Shown: positions 42,568 to 51,888 of the stretch, in pieces
Layout of the letters: the number at the start of each line of letters is the position of its first letter
Position numbering within the stretch: the first letter of the stretch is position 1
From: CAWJMD01 sp963700925
GTDB taxonomy: Bacteria; Actinomycetota; Actinomycetes; Actinomycetales; CAWJMD01
Direction of reading: 5' to 3'
DNA: 64,000 nucleotides
NCBI GenBank assembly: GCA_963700925.1
Contig: OY969553.1
Coordinates: forward strand, 3,782,001-3,846,000
Translations under genes and position numbers: made by a program
The notes under the pieces: model-generated
The model's database searches: none
Seen by the model: the letters and a program-made list of their open reading frames with translations, nothing else
What the model was told of the DNA's origin: nothing

Positions 42568-43998
42568 TCAGACCGCGCAGGTGATCCGCTGCTGCGCTCG
42601 GATTCGCTCGGCGTAGCCCTCGACAGGCCAGCAGCTGCGACCTCCGACGCGGACCGCGGTCACCGTGCCCCCCTCGCGGGTGTAGGGCACCCTCTCGCCC
42701 GGTGCGCCGTAGCCGTGGGTGTCGGCGATCAACAGCGTGTCGGCATCGACCACCTCGAACGTCATTCTGGCGGTCGTGGGGTCGGGCTGGTTCGTCGTCA
42801 GGCCGTACAGCGTGCCCCCGAGGTCGACGACGTCGATCACGCCAAAGAGGTTGGCGAACCGGCCGGTGAACGACGAGGTGTCCGCGTTGTGGGTGTCCGA
42901 GTCACCCGGTGCGTTGCCTGCCAGCGCGAGGTCGACGATCGCGACAACCCCACGGACCAGCTCCTCCGCTGCCCCGTCGACGCAGTTCGTCAGTACCGAG
43001 ACGACCAGCCCGTCGTGGGGGTCGACCATGGTTCGCGTGATCTGGCCGGGAAAGCCGCCGGCGTGCCCGACCATGCGGCGGTCGCCGAGCTGGTTCACGG
43101 AGAAGCCCAGCCCGTAGTGCTCGTCGGTGCCCTCGACCTGCCACTGGTCCCGATGGAGCCGGCGCTTGGACGCGTCGCTGATCAGTCTCTGGTCGCCGAG
43201 AACGTGCCCAGCCGCGTAGCGACAGAGGTCGTCGGCCGTTGAGTAGAAGCCGGCACCGGCACCGAACGCGGCCGTGTCGACGTGCTCGATCGGACGCCGC
43301 TCGTCGAGGTACGCCAGCGCCGAGTAGCCGGTTGCGTACTGGGCGGCGCGCGAGGGGTCGAAGTCAGGACCGGTGTGCTGCAGTCCGAGTCGGCCGACGA
43401 TGTGCTCACTCACGTACTCGGCGTAGGGCTGCGCGCTGGCTGCCTCGATCACCAGGCCGAGCAGCCCGTACCCGAAGTTGGAGTACTTGAAGCGCTCGTT
43501 GGCAGGGAGCACGTCGGCCTCGTCCCGCGCGGCCGCCAGCAACGCCTCGGCACTCGGAAAGGGGCGGTCGAGGTTCCAGAAGTCGCTGTCGTGGGTGTCA
43601 CGCACCACCCCGCCGCCGTGTGCGAGCAGCTCGGCGACGGTGCGGTCGCCGACCGGCGCGTCGACGAGGGACGACACGTGGGTGCCGACGGTGTCGTCGA
43701 GACGCAGGGCACCCGTCTCGACCAGCTGCATGACGGCCGTCGCGGTGAACGTCTTGGAGTGCGAGGCGATCCGGAACAGGTGCTCCGTCGTCAGATCGAC
43801 GGCAGCGGTGCCCTCGCCGCCTACGTCGGCGTGGCCGTGCGCGCTCGACAGGACGATCTTGTCACCGACCGCGACGGCGACCTGCACGCCGGGGATGCGA
43901 AGGGTGCGACGGCGCAGCGCGACCCATGTGTCCGCGTAGGCAGCTGCGGCTCGGACAGTCTCGACATCAGGGGATGTTCGGGTCGGCGTGGGCGACAT
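42568..43998 (-). CDS. Serine hydrolase, beta-lactamase/class C family
   Basis: 476 aa. Active-site motifs of the beta-lactamase fold: SHSK (Ser-x-x-Lys) in FRIASHSKTFTATAVMQLVE, YSN in FKYSNFGYGLLGLVIE, and HAGG in MVGHAGGFPGQITR. No signal peptide or lipobox was seen, so the product is probably cytoplasmic, unlike true class C beta-lactamases. A C-terminal extension (about 370-476) contains TGRFANLFGVIDVVDLGGTL, resembling the lipocalin-like domain of DUF3471 proteins. Likely an esterase or peptidase. It should not be read as a resistance gene. It starts opposite the MFS gene. Confidence 0.88.
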   Translation of the reverse strand: MSPTPTRTSPDVETVRAAAAYADTWVALRRRTLRIPGVQVAVAVGDKIVLSSAHGHADVGGEGTAAVDLTTEHLFRIASHSKTFTATAVMQLVETGALRLDDTVGTHVSSLVDAPVGDRTVAELLAHGGGVVRDTHDSDFWNLDRPFPSAEALLAAARDEADVLPANERFKYSNFGYGLLGLVIEAASAQPYAEYVSEHIVGRLGLQHTGPDFDPSRAAQYATGYSALAYLDERRPIEHVDTAAFGAGAGFYSTADDLCRYAAGHVLGDQRLISDASKRRLHRDQWQVEGTDEHYGLGFSVNQLGDRRMVGHAGGFPGQITRTMVDPHDGLVVSVLTNCVDGAAEELVRGVVAIVDLALAGNAPGDSDTHNADTSSFTGRFANLFGVIDVVDLGGTLYGLTTNQPDPTTARMTFEVVDADTLLIADTHGYGAPGERVPYTREGGTVTAVRVGGRSCWPVEGYAERIRAQQRITCAV

Positions 43999-44162
43999 GC
44001 GCCGGACCCTAGCAACCAGCCGCCGACATCAGCCGGCATCGCCCTGGTTAGGTGAATCTCGTTGACAGCGGCCACAACGGCGGCGAAAGTGACGAGATGA
44101 GGTTCACCGCAGCCCAGCCTTGACGCCCGACACAAGACCGCCTGACCGTCCGCGCTCTGTCG

Positions 44163-45377
44163 GTGCGGGCACTGGCCTACTACTCCGTGCGGGACCTGAT
44201 CCCGCTCTACGCGGTGTACGCGGTGTTGTTCGCGGACGCCGGCCTGACGACGACCGAGATCACGTCGCTGCTGGTGATCTGGTCGGTCACGGCCTTCGTG
44301 GTCGAGGTGCCGTCGGGGGCATGGGCCGACACGGTGTCGAGGCGCGGGCTGCTGGTTCTCAGCTCCGTCCTCTACGCAGGGTGCTTCGCCGCGTGGACTC
44401 TGCTGCCCTCGTACCCGGCCTTCGCGGTCGGATTCGTGCTCTGGGGCATCAGCGGCGCGCTGATGTCCGGCACCTTCGAGGCCCTGCTCTATGACGAGCT
44501 GGCGGTGCTTGCCGCGACGGGTCGCTATGCCGGACTGATCGGTCGTGCCGAGGCGCTCGCGATGGGGTGCAACCTGGTGGCGACCGTGGCCGCTGCGCCG
44601 CTGATGGTTCTCGGTGGGTACCGCCTGGTCGGTGCCGTGAGCATCGGCGTCGCCCTTCTGCAGGGCGTGCTGGCGTTGACCCTCCCGGCTGCGCCCCGAG
44701 TCGCGTCCGCAGCGGAGGATCCGGAAGAGCTGACCGGCGAGGCGGCTCGAGCATGTCACGCGAAGCTCGCGCAAACGGCGGAAGGCTTCGGACGGCGCTA
44801 CGTCCGCATGCTCACCAGCGGTCTCCATGAGGTGCGCCGGGTGCCCGTCGTCCGCCGGGCGGTCCTGCTCTCGTCCGCGCTCTACGGGTTGACGGCCTTC
44901 GACGAGTACTTCGGCCTGCTCGCTCTCGAGCAGGGCGCCGACCCGACGTCCATCCCGCTGCTCGTCGGTCTGACGGTGGCCGGACAGGCGGTCGGAACGG
45001 CCACTGCGGCACGAACGGCCCTGTGGCCGGGCCGAGTGCTCGGCGCCCTCGTCGCGGTTGCCGCCGCGCTGATGGCGGTCGGCTCTCTGCTCGGAGAGCC
45101 CTGGCTCGCGTTCGCGGCACTCGGCGCCGGGTACGGCCTGATCAGCAACGTGTCGATCGTCGCCGACGCACGTCTGCAGGACGCCATCGAGGGACCGGCG
45201 CGCGCCACGGTCACGTCGGCGGTCAGCGTCGGTGCCGAGGCGGTGGCGCTCGGTGTCTTCGGTGTGTTCGCCGTCGGCCCCGCCGTGGCCTCGATCGGCG
45301 CGACGATGGCGGTGCTCTCGGCGCTGGTGCTCGCGATCGCCGCGGCGGTCCCACGCTGGCTGCCGGTTCGGGAGTAG
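44163..45377 (+). CDS. MFS transporter
   Basis: 404 aa, GTG start. About 12 hydrophobic segments are visible. The conserved MFS loop 2-3 region is WADTVSRRGLLVLSS, a motif A-like sequence, and an extended loop (about 185-225, with PEELTGEAARACHAKLAQTA) lies between helices 6 and 7. The substrate is not evident. The 162-bp space upstream contains an imperfect inverted repeat (GGTGAATCTCGT at 44051-44062, ACGAGA at 44092-44097 and TTCACC at 44103-44108) that may be a regulator site. Confidence 0.85.
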   Translation: MRALAYYSVRDLIPLYAVYAVLFADAGLTTTEITSLLVIWSVTAFVVEVPSGAWADTVSRRGLLVLSSVLYAGCFAAWTLLPSYPAFAVGFVLWGISGALMSGTFEALLYDELAVLAATGRYAGLIGRAEALAMGCNLVATVAAAPLMVLGGYRLVGAVSIGVALLQGVLALTLPAAPRVASAAEDPEELTGEAARACHAKLAQTAEGFGRRYVRMLTSGLHEVRRVPVVRRAVLLSSALYGLTAFDEYFGLLALEQGADPTSIPLLVGLTVAGQAVGTATAARTALWPGRVLGALVAVAAALMAVGSLLGEPWLAFAALGAGYGLISNVSIVADARLQDAIEGPARATVTSAVSVGAEAVALGVFGVFAVGPAVASIGATMAVLSALVLAIAAAVPRWLPVRE

Positions 45378-45451
45378 CCGGCGAGCAGCTCATGGGTACT
45401 CTGTGCCAGCAAGGGCAGCGCAAACGATAAGCGGGTACCTCAGGAGGCGCC

Positions 45452-46498
45452 TTGGGCACCGGACGCGAGTTCACGACGGTCTTCGGCCGAGGGCTGGTCG
45501 AGGAGCTGGCCAACTTCGTCCACCGGCCCTATCTCGTCGTCACGATGGCCGACCTGTGGCCGCGGTTCGAAGGGGCGTTCGACGAGCACCTCGCCGGTGT
45601 GCATGTCGTCGACACTCTCGACCTCGACGAGCTGAACGCCGCGGCCGAGCAGCTTCCGGACTGCCGCAGCGTGATCGGCATCGGCGGCGGCCAGGCGGTC
45701 GACGTGGCGAAGTTCTTCGCCTGGACCAAGGGCGTGCCGCTGTGGCAGGTGCCGACCGCGATGACCGTGAACGCACCGTTCGGGCACAGGGCCGGGCTGC
45801 GGAGCGGGGGTCACGTGCGCTACCTCGGGTACGCCGTCCCCGAGGCTGTCTTCGTCGACCTCGACATCATCCAGAGCGCTCCACCGGCCCTCAACCGCAG
45901 CGGGATCGCAGACATCCTCTGCTACCACACGGCCCACTTCGACTGGCGGCTCGCTCACGAGCTCGGCAAGACGGAGGAGCGGTGGCCGTACGACGCCCGC
46001 CTCATCGCCGAGGCCCGTGAGCGGCTGAACAGCGTCCTCGACCATCTCGACGACATCCGCGAGGTCAACGAGGAGGGCATCCGAACGCTGATGACGGCCC
46101 ACCGGTGGGGAGGAGCGACCTTCCACGACGCGGGCTGGAACCCCCGTCACATCGAGGGCGTCGACCACTTCTTCTTCTACAACCTGGAGCACCTGACGGG
46201 TCAGCACTTCATCCACGGGCAGCCTGTCGGCCTGGGCATCGTCATCGGGTCGGCGCTGCAGGACAACGAGCCGGCCACGATGCTCGCCGCCTTCCAGAAG
46301 GCCGGTGTCGACATCCGCCCGGAGGCGATGGGCGTCACGTGGGACGACGCGGCCGAGGCCATGCGCTCGCTGGCGACCTACGTCCGCGAGGCAGGGCTCT
46401 GGTACTCGATCGCCGACGCCAGGCCCGTCACCGAGGACTTCATCGCGGGGATCCGCAGCGAGGTCGAGTCCGCCTACGGGCGTTGGGAGACAGCGTGA
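45452..46498 (+). CDS. Iron-containing alcohol dehydrogenase / glycerol-1-phosphate dehydrogenase-like protein
   Basis: 348 aa from the TTG at 45452, with AGGAGG 4 bases upstream. Dehydroquinate-synthase-like fold: NAD-binding GIGGGQAVDVAKFFAWTKGV, then VPTAMTVNAPFGHRAGLRSG. Candidate metal ligands are Asp in SGIADILCYHTAHFDWRL and His residues in VDHFFFYNLEHLTGQHFIHG. Unlike long-chain Fe-ADH, the body resembles archaeal-type sn-glycerol-1-phosphate dehydrogenase or AraM. Its stop overlaps the next gene's GTG (GTGA), so the two act together. Reaction not established. Confidence 0.75.
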   Translation: MGTGREFTTVFGRGLVEELANFVHRPYLVVTMADLWPRFEGAFDEHLAGVHVVDTLDLDELNAAAEQLPDCRSVIGIGGGQAVDVAKFFAWTKGVPLWQVPTAMTVNAPFGHRAGLRSGGHVRYLGYAVPEAVFVDLDIIQSAPPALNRSGIADILCYHTAHFDWRLAHELGKTEERWPYDARLIAEARERLNSVLDHLDDIREVNEEGIRTLMTAHRWGGATFHDAGWNPRHIEGVDHFFFYNLEHLTGQHFIHGQPVGLGIVIGSALQDNEPATMLAAFQKAGVDIRPEAMGVTWDDAAEAMRSLATYVREAGLWYSIADARPVTEDFIAGIRSEVESAYGRWETA

Positions 46499-47403
46499 AG
46501 ATCGGACTGACGCTGCCGCAGGGCTGCGACCGCGAGTACCTCGGTCTCGACCCGGCGACCGCCTGGGAGCGGACGGTCCAGGTCGCCCAGCGCGCAGAGC
46601 GGCTCGGCTTCGAGTCGCTCTGGCTCTACGACCACATGCAGGTCGACCCACCCCTCATCGAGGCGCCCATCTTCGAGCCGTTCGTCGAGATGGCTGCGCT
46701 GGCCCTGGTCACCGACCGTGCCAAGCTCGGCCACCTGGTCGCCTCCGCGGCCTATCGCAACGCCGGCCTGCACGCCAAGGCGATCTCCACCATCGACGTC
46801 ATCAGCGGCGGCCGCGCCATCCTCGGCATCGGCGCCGGGTGGAAGGGGGACGAGTGGCTCTCCTACGGCTACACGTTCCCCGACGCCCGCACCCGGTTGG
46901 CCATCCTCGAGGACCACCTCGAGATCATCACCCGCATGCTCGCTCCCGGCCGGGCCACCTACTCCGGCCAGCACGCCCACGTCATCGACGCGATTCACGA
47001 GCCCAAGGGGATCCAGACCCCGCGCATCCCGATCGTCGTCGGCGGGAACGGGCCGAAGGTCACCTGGCGCCTGGCGGCCCGCTTCGCCGACGAGCTCAAC
47101 CTCGACGCGCTTCCGCCTGCCGAGATCTCCACAGCCCTCGCCGTCATCGCGCAGCGCTGTGAGGAGGTCGAGCGCGACCCTGCGACGCTCGCGGTCTCCG
47201 TGCACATCTGGGGTGCCGCCGATGCGCCACCCGGGCCGCAGAGGCAGGAGCGGCTGCAGGAGTACGCCGCGGTCGGCGTCAGTCGCGCTGTGCTGCAAGG
47301 GTTCGCGGGCGCTCAGGATCTGAGCGAGATCGACGCGGTTGCCGCCGACTGCGCTGCGGCCGGCTTCCTGCACACCGCCGAGCCGGAGCCGATGCCTGCC
47401 TGA
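46495..47403 (+). CDS. LLM-class flavin oxidoreductase coupled to the Fe-ADH-like enzyme
   Basis: 302 aa from the GTG at 46495, overlapping the upstream TGA. Luciferase-like TIM barrel: MKIGLTLPQGCDREYLGL at the start, AERLGFESLWLYDHMQ, TDRAKLGHLVASAAYRNAGL, IDVISGGRAILGIGAGWKGD, IPIVVGGNGPKVTWRLAARF. The cofactor is likely F420 or FMN. It is 26% or so similar by eye to the LLM protein at 25915-26742, so the two are different subfamilies. Tight coupling to the dehydrogenase indicates a two-enzyme module with an unknown substrate. Confidence 0.88.
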   Translation: MKIGLTLPQGCDREYLGLDPATAWERTVQVAQRAERLGFESLWLYDHMQVDPPLIEAPIFEPFVEMAALALVTDRAKLGHLVASAAYRNAGLHAKAISTIDVISGGRAILGIGAGWKGDEWLSYGYTFPDARTRLAILEDHLEIITRMLAPGRATYSGQHAHVIDAIHEPKGIQTPRIPIVVGGNGPKVTWRLAARFADELNLDALPPAEISTALAVIAQRCEEVERDPATLAVSVHIWGAADAPPGPQRQERLQEYAAVGVSRAVLQGFAGAQDLSEIDAVAADCAAAGFLHTAEPEPMPA

Positions 47404-47412
47404 AGGGGCGGC

Positions 47413-47432
47413 GTCCCCGCCTCCCCGGGGAC
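47413..47432 (+). terminator. Hairpin terminator candidate after the LLM gene
   Basis: GTCCCCG (47413-47419) and CGGGGAC (47426-47432) form a perfect 7-bp stem with a 6-nt loop, 9 bp after the LLM stop. No T-run follows, as is common in high-GC actinobacteria. Confidence 0.45.
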
Positions 47433-47561
47433 GGTCCGGCGCCGGAGAGCGTTCGGCCATCCGAGGGCGTAGTAACAGAGGGTAGTTCTGCATTTACGGT
47501 CAGTAACAGTCGCGACCCTGCGATGCTGGCCAGACCACCCTCTACGAATGGCCGGGCTGAC

Positions 47562-49016
47562 ATGCGCACTCTGTGGAAGACGTATCTGGTGATCGTCCTG
47601 AGTGCCGTCGGCATCTTCTTCTTCATCCCCGGCGACACCTGGGCGAACACCGCGCTCAAGGTCGCGATCGGCTGGGTCGCGGCGGCCAGCATCGTCTTCG
47701 GAGTTCGCCGGAACAAAGCACCTGCCGCCGTGGCCTGGTACCTGTTCGCCGGCGGGGTGTTCGCCAACTCCACCGGCATCGCAGTCGAGGCGGTCCTGTC
47801 GCGGGTCCTTCACCTGGATGCCTACCCGTCGATGGCCGACGCGTTCTGGCTCGCCCTCTATCCGGCACTCTTCATCGGTCTGGCGTTGCTCATCCGTCGC
47901 CGCAGCGCGGGACGGGACTGGGCCACCCTGGTGGACGCCACGACCATCTCCACCGGACTCGGCCTCCTGTGCTGGGTGTTCCTCGTCCAACCAGCAGCCG
48001 TCGCTGAGACGGACACCCTCCTAGCACACGCGGTCGTGATCGCCTACCCGGTCGCCGACGTGGTGGTTCTCGCGATGCTGGTGCGGCTGATGATGGGTGC
48101 AGGCGACCACAGCACGTCGTACTTCCTGATGGTCAGCTCGGTGCTGGCCTTCATGGTCGGAGACGTCGGGTGGGCGCTCACCTCCCTGCTCGCCTGGGAG
48201 CCCGGCGCCGTCGGTGCGCACCTCCTGGACATGGTCTTCCTCATCGCCTACGGGCTGTTCGGCGCTGCTGGGCTGCACCCGTCCGTCCGCAACGTCGGCG
48301 AGAAGGCGCCGGCGGTGGCTCCCCGGCTCAGCCCGTGGCAGCTGGGTCTGCTCACTGCCGCCTCACTGATCGCACCGTGTGTCCTGCTGATGGAGGCCGT
48401 CAACGGCAACGTCAGCAACGGCGTGGCGATCAGCGTCTGCGCCACGGCCCTGTTCCTGCTCGTGGTGACGCGGATGGCGCAGCTGTTGCGGCAGGTCGAG
48501 GGACAGGCCGTCAGCCTGCGCGCCCTCGCTCGCGTGGACGACCTGACCGGGCTCCCCAACCGTCGGGCCTGGTCTGCTGACCTCACCAGCTCGATCGAGA
48601 AGGCCCGCCGCGACCTCGAACCCTTGAGCGTCGCCATGATCGACCTCGACCACTTCAAGCGCTTCAACGACGCCTTCGGGCACCCCGCCGGAGACCGGCT
48701 CCTCAAGGGTGCCGCAGCGGCCTGGCTGGAGCAGATGCGTGCCGTGGACGGCCTCGCTCGCTACGGCGGCGAGGAGTTCATCCTGCGCTTCCACGACTCG
48801 AGCGCCAGCCAGGCGTCCGACGTGCTGGCTCGGCTGCAGGCCGTCACACCGGGGGGTCAGACGTTCTCTGCGGGTGTCGCGGCATGGGACGGTGACGAGA
48901 CCTCCGACGAGCTGGTGGCGCGCGCCGACAGCGCCCTGTACGCCGCCAAGGCCGCGGGCCGCGACCGTGTCGTGATGGCAGCGCCGAGGACGCGAAAGCT
49001 CGCCACTCGTCCCTGA
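47562..49016 (+). CDS. Membrane-anchored diguanylate cyclase (GGDEF)
   Basis: 484 aa from the ATG at 47562, which begins at the first membrane helix; ATG 47523 is possible. Eight or nine hydrophobic helices cover residues 5-310, resembling a large integral sensor. The GGDEF domain is C-terminal (about 320-475): DDLTGLPNRRAW, IDLDHFKRFNDAFGHPAGDR, active site YGGEEF, and the product-inhibition I-site RAVD exactly five residues before GGEEF. It is therefore probably active and feedback-inhibited. It makes c-di-GMP; the orn gene at 4263 would clear its pGpG. No EAL domain in the window. Confidence 0.93.
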   Translation: MRTLWKTYLVIVLSAVGIFFFIPGDTWANTALKVAIGWVAAASIVFGVRRNKAPAAVAWYLFAGGVFANSTGIAVEAVLSRVLHLDAYPSMADAFWLALYPALFIGLALLIRRRSAGRDWATLVDATTISTGLGLLCWVFLVQPAAVAETDTLLAHAVVIAYPVADVVVLAMLVRLMMGAGDHSTSYFLMVSSVLAFMVGDVGWALTSLLAWEPGAVGAHLLDMVFLIAYGLFGAAGLHPSVRNVGEKAPAVAPRLSPWQLGLLTAASLIAPCVLLMEAVNGNVSNGVAISVCATALFLLVVTRMAQLLRQVEGQAVSLRALARVDDLTGLPNRRAWSADLTSSIEKARRDLEPLSVAMIDLDHFKRFNDAFGHPAGDRLLKGAAAAWLEQMRAVDGLARYGGEEFILRFHDSSASQASDVLARLQAVTPGGQTFSAGVAAWDGDETSDELVARADSALYAAKAAGRDRVVMAAPRTRKLATRP

Positions 49017-49100
49017 TCGACGGGCTTGCCTGGCCGCAGGCGTAGCTCGGCCTCCGAAACCCTGGTGCCTCGACGACGCACCTCCTCCTACGGTGTCCTC

Positions 49101-49493
49101 GTGATCACCTACGAGTGGCGCGGCCGGTTCGACGATGACGAGGTGAACGCGCTGCACGCCGAGGGATTCGGCCATCGCGTGCTCGACGACGGCTGGTGGG
49201 CGCAGGTCAACCGCTACAGCGTCGGCTGGGTGTGTGCCCGCGACTCGGACGGCTTGGTCGGCTTCGTCAACGTCGCCTGGGACGGCGCGGTCCACGCCTT
49301 CGTGCTCGACACCCTGGTGACCGGACGGGTCGCCCGCCAGGGCATCGGAACCGAGCTGGTGCGCGTCGCCGCCGAAGGTGCCCGGGCCGCCGGCTGCGAG
49401 TGGCTGCACGTCGACTTCGACGAGCACCTGCGCGGGTTCTACCTCGACCGTTGCGGGTTCACGTCCGCCCCTGCAGGGCTGATCGCCCTGTGA
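49101..49493 (+). CDS. GNAT acetyltransferase
   Basis: 130 aa from the GTG at 49101. Compact GNAT: DDDEVNALHAEGFGHRVLDD at the N terminus, acetyl-CoA loop VTGRVARQGIGTELVRVAAE (R/Q-x-x-G-x-G/A), and the end WLHVDFDEHLRGFYLDRCGF. No signal. Substrate unknown. The stop overlaps the next gene's GTG by GTGA, and that neighbour is also a GNAT, so this is a tandem acetyltransferase pair. Confidence 0.88.
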   Translation: MITYEWRGRFDDDEVNALHAEGFGHRVLDDGWWAQVNRYSVGWVCARDSDGLVGFVNVAWDGAVHAFVLDTLVTGRVARQGIGTELVRVAAEGARAAGCEWLHVDFDEHLRGFYLDRCGFTSAPAGLIAL

Positions 49494-50014
49494 CCGCCGT
49501 CCCCGACACATCGCTCTCGAACGCGCTGACGATCCGGCCCGCGGCCGCCGACGACTGGGCGGCGATCTGGGCCTTCATGCAGCCGATCATCGCGGCCGGG
49601 GAGACGTACTGCTGGGACCGAGCCACGACGTCGGACGAAGCCCGCGCCATCTGGGTGCACGAGCTGCCCGGGCGGACCCTGGTGGCGGTCACCAGCGCCG
49701 GCCGCGTCGTCGGTACGGCCGAGATGCACCCCAACCAGGGCGGGGGAGGTGCGCACGTCGCCAACGCCGGCTTCATGGTGGACGGATCGGCCGGCGTACT
49801 CGGGGTGGGACGGGCGCTTGCCGAGCACGTGCTCGGGCTCGCGCGCACCGATGGCTTTCGGGCGATGCAGTTCAACGCCGTGGTGGAGACGAATGTGCGC
49901 GCGGTGGCGCTGTGGCGGTCGCTCGGGTTCGACGTGCTGACCACCGTGCCGGAGGGCTTCGAGCACCCCACCGAGGGGCTCGTCGGCCTCCACATCATGC
50001 ATCGGCGGCTCTGA
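49490..50014 (+). CDS. GNAT acetyltransferase (RimI-like), second of a pair
   Basis: 174 aa, GTG start overlapping the upstream stop. Contains LTIRPAAADDWAAIWAFMQP, the acetyl-CoA loop VLGVGRALAEHVLGLARTDG and NVRAVALWRSLGFDV, the last being typical of RimI/L-amino-acid GNATs. It is clearly different from the first GNAT (little shared sequence), so not a duplication but a functional pair. Substrate unknown. Confidence 0.88.
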   Translation: MTAVPDTSLSNALTIRPAAADDWAAIWAFMQPIIAAGETYCWDRATTSDEARAIWVHELPGRTLVAVTSAGRVVGTAEMHPNQGGGGAHVANAGFMVDGSAGVLGVGRALAEHVLGLARTDGFRAMQFNAVVETNVRAVALWRSLGFDVLTTVPEGFEHPTEGLVGLHIMHRRL

Positions 50015-50088
50015 CCGCTCGTCCGCATTCACCCCATTGCCCGGCACTCGTGGTGTGCATGGCCCCCCAGATGGGGGATGCTGGTCCT

Positions 50089-50316
50089 ATGTCCCCTGCA
50101 CCTGCACGGCGCCACGTACCCGGAAGCCCGTTCAACACGAAACGTGCCGAGGCTGAGCGGGTCGTCCACTTCACAGTCGGCGAGCGTGTCTGCCACGACC
50201 GGTACGGGCTGGGCACGGTCGTCGGCACCGATGGTGAGACCACCGTCGACGTCGACTTCGGCCAGGGACCGCGCCGGCTGACCGCCATCGCCTCGAAGCT
50301 GCAGAAGCTCGGCTAG
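50089..50316 (+). CDS. Small SH3/KOW-like protein
   Basis: 75 aa from ATG 50089; in-frame ATGs at 50059 and 50071 are alternatives. A basic disordered head (MSPAPARRHVPGSPFNTKRA) is followed by a compact beta domain: VGERVCHDRYGLGTVVG, TDGETTVDVDFGQGPRRLTA. The pattern resembles CarD/KOW-type SH3 barrels that contact nucleic acid or polymerase. No catalytic motif. Found alone. Confidence 0.65.
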   Translation: MSPAPARRHVPGSPFNTKRAEAERVVHFTVGERVCHDRYGLGTVVGTDGETTVDVDFGQGPRRLTAIASKLQKLG

Positions 50317-50436
50317 GTCCTCGGCTCGCTCCGCTGGTCCGCTCAGTTCTGCCAGTTCTGCCAGTTACCGGCTCAGGGAACCTGCGTTCCCCACGCGGCG
50401 TCACAGCCTCACGTGACGCCGGCGAAGGGGAACCCC

Positions 50437-51726
50437 GTGTCCAGAAGTCGCTTGACGTCGATGACGGCTGTGGCCGTCGGCTCGCTCCTGCTCGGGTCGT
50501 GCGGCACCGACCCTGACGCTGGGCAGCAGCTCTTCGTGGGGGACGGTCTGGTCGAGCCCGTCGGGGGCGATCTCGCCTCCTTGGTCGACGGGATGACGGC
50601 GTTCGGTCACGACCTGCACGCCCAGGTGGCTGAGCCTGGGGAGAACGTCGTGCTGTCGCCGGCGAGCATCGCGATCGCGTTCGGGATGGCCCGGGCCGGC
50701 GCCAAGGGCACCACTGCCGAGGAGATCGACGCCGTGCTCGGCTTCCCGGCCGACGCCGCGACGACGCACGCCTCGTTCAACGAGCTGATCCGCACGCTGG
50801 AGACGGCGGCGCCCGGGACCCTTCCGGCAGAGCCGGAAGCCAGACGGAGGCGCCGGGGAGGAGTCCGGCCGCCTGCGCTGGCGATCGCCAACAGCGTGTT
50901 TCCCGCCGACGACGCTGCAGGATCAAGCAGGAGTACCTGGCGACGCTCGGAGCGCAGTACGATGCGGGTCTGATCCCGGTCGACTTCGGTGGCCACTGAG
51001 GCCAAGGAGATCATCAACGCTTGGGTCAAGGAGCAGACCCGCGACCGCATCGAGAAGCTCTTCGACTCGCTAGACCCGAGCACGCGGATAGTGTTGGCCA
51101 ATGCGGTCTACCTCAAGGCCGACTGGGTGCACCCCTTCGCGAAAGAGCCGACCGTGGACCGGCCCTTCACTCTTGCGGACGGTTCCCACCCCGACGTGTC
51201 GACGATGAGCCTGCTGGCGCCAGTGCGCTACGCGAAGGGCGCCACCTGGAACGCCGTCGAGCTGCCCTACGTGGGTGACCGGCTGGTGATGCGGGTGATC
51301 GTGCCGACCGGCGAGAGACTCCCGATCGATGTCCTCGATCCCGGCCGTGCTGGCGGCGGTCGGTGAGGGCCTCACCGACGGGATGGTCGACGTCCGCCTG
51401 CCGAAGTGGGACTTCGAGCACCAACGTCGAGTTGATCGCGAACTGCATGGCCCTCGGGATGAAGGCGCCGTTCGGCGACGCGGACTTCTCGGGGATCAGC
51501 GACGAGGGGTTGTTCATCGGCCGGGCCGTCCACACGCGCGAACATCACTGTGGACGAGTGGGGCACCGAGGCGGCGGCAGTGACCGGGCTGAGCTTTCTC
51601 GGGTCGGCCCCACCACCGCCCGATGCGGCCGTCCACGCCGACCGGCCGTTCGCCTTCGTGATCGTCGACGAGCCCACCGGCGTGCCGCTCTTCATGGGAC
51701 AGGTCGCCGACCCGACGAAGGGCTGA
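50437..51726 (+). pseudogene. Lipoprotein serpin, decayed (at least five frameshifts)
   Basis: Starts at a GTG with AAGGGG upstream; the signal ends in the lipobox LLLGSC (Cys22). The serpin fold is readable in pieces: residues VVLSPASIAIAFGMARAGAK and GTTAEEIDAVLGFPADAATT in one frame, then QEYLATLGAQYDAGLIPVDF in another, ILANAVYLKADWVHPF and VELPYVGDRLVMRVIVPTGE, LIANCMALGMKAPFGDADFS, and the reactive-loop hinge DEWGTEAAAVTG in yet other frames. Breaks lie near 50921, 50990, 51333, 51418 and 51538. An ancestral surface-anchored protease inhibitor, now dead unless these are assembly errors. Confidence 0.85.
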
Positions 51727-51807
51727 CCTGCCTCATCACTGGCCCTTCGGATTCCCTTGAGTTTCAGGGGAAATCAGCCGGATTGCGCCCCGTCCGCCCG
51801 CCTTGAG

Positions 51808-51844
51808 CCTTGAATTCGTCATTGGACGAGCCTACATTTCAAGG
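51808..51844. promoter_or_regulatory. Inverted repeat CCTTGAA ... TTCAAGG upstream of VOC gene
   Basis: CCTTGAA (51808-51814) and TTCAAGG (51838-51844) are perfect inverted copies with a 23-bp spacer, in an AT-richer intergenic stretch (51727-51888) 45 bp upstream of the VOC start. It is a possible operator or promoter element; no regulator is adjacent. Confidence 0.35.
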
Positions 51845-51888
51845 GTTCCTGGAATGGCTGGACGAATACCACTCCAACGGGAGAAAAG

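Noticed and set aside
42568..43998. A beta-lactamase resistance gene
   Set aside because: Has SxxK, YxN and HxG motifs but no signal peptide and an extra C-terminal domain, so a cytosolic esterase or peptidase is more likely.
50437..51726. A programmed-frameshift serpin
   Set aside because: At least five shifts in both directions with no slippery sites makes programmed frameshifting implausible.
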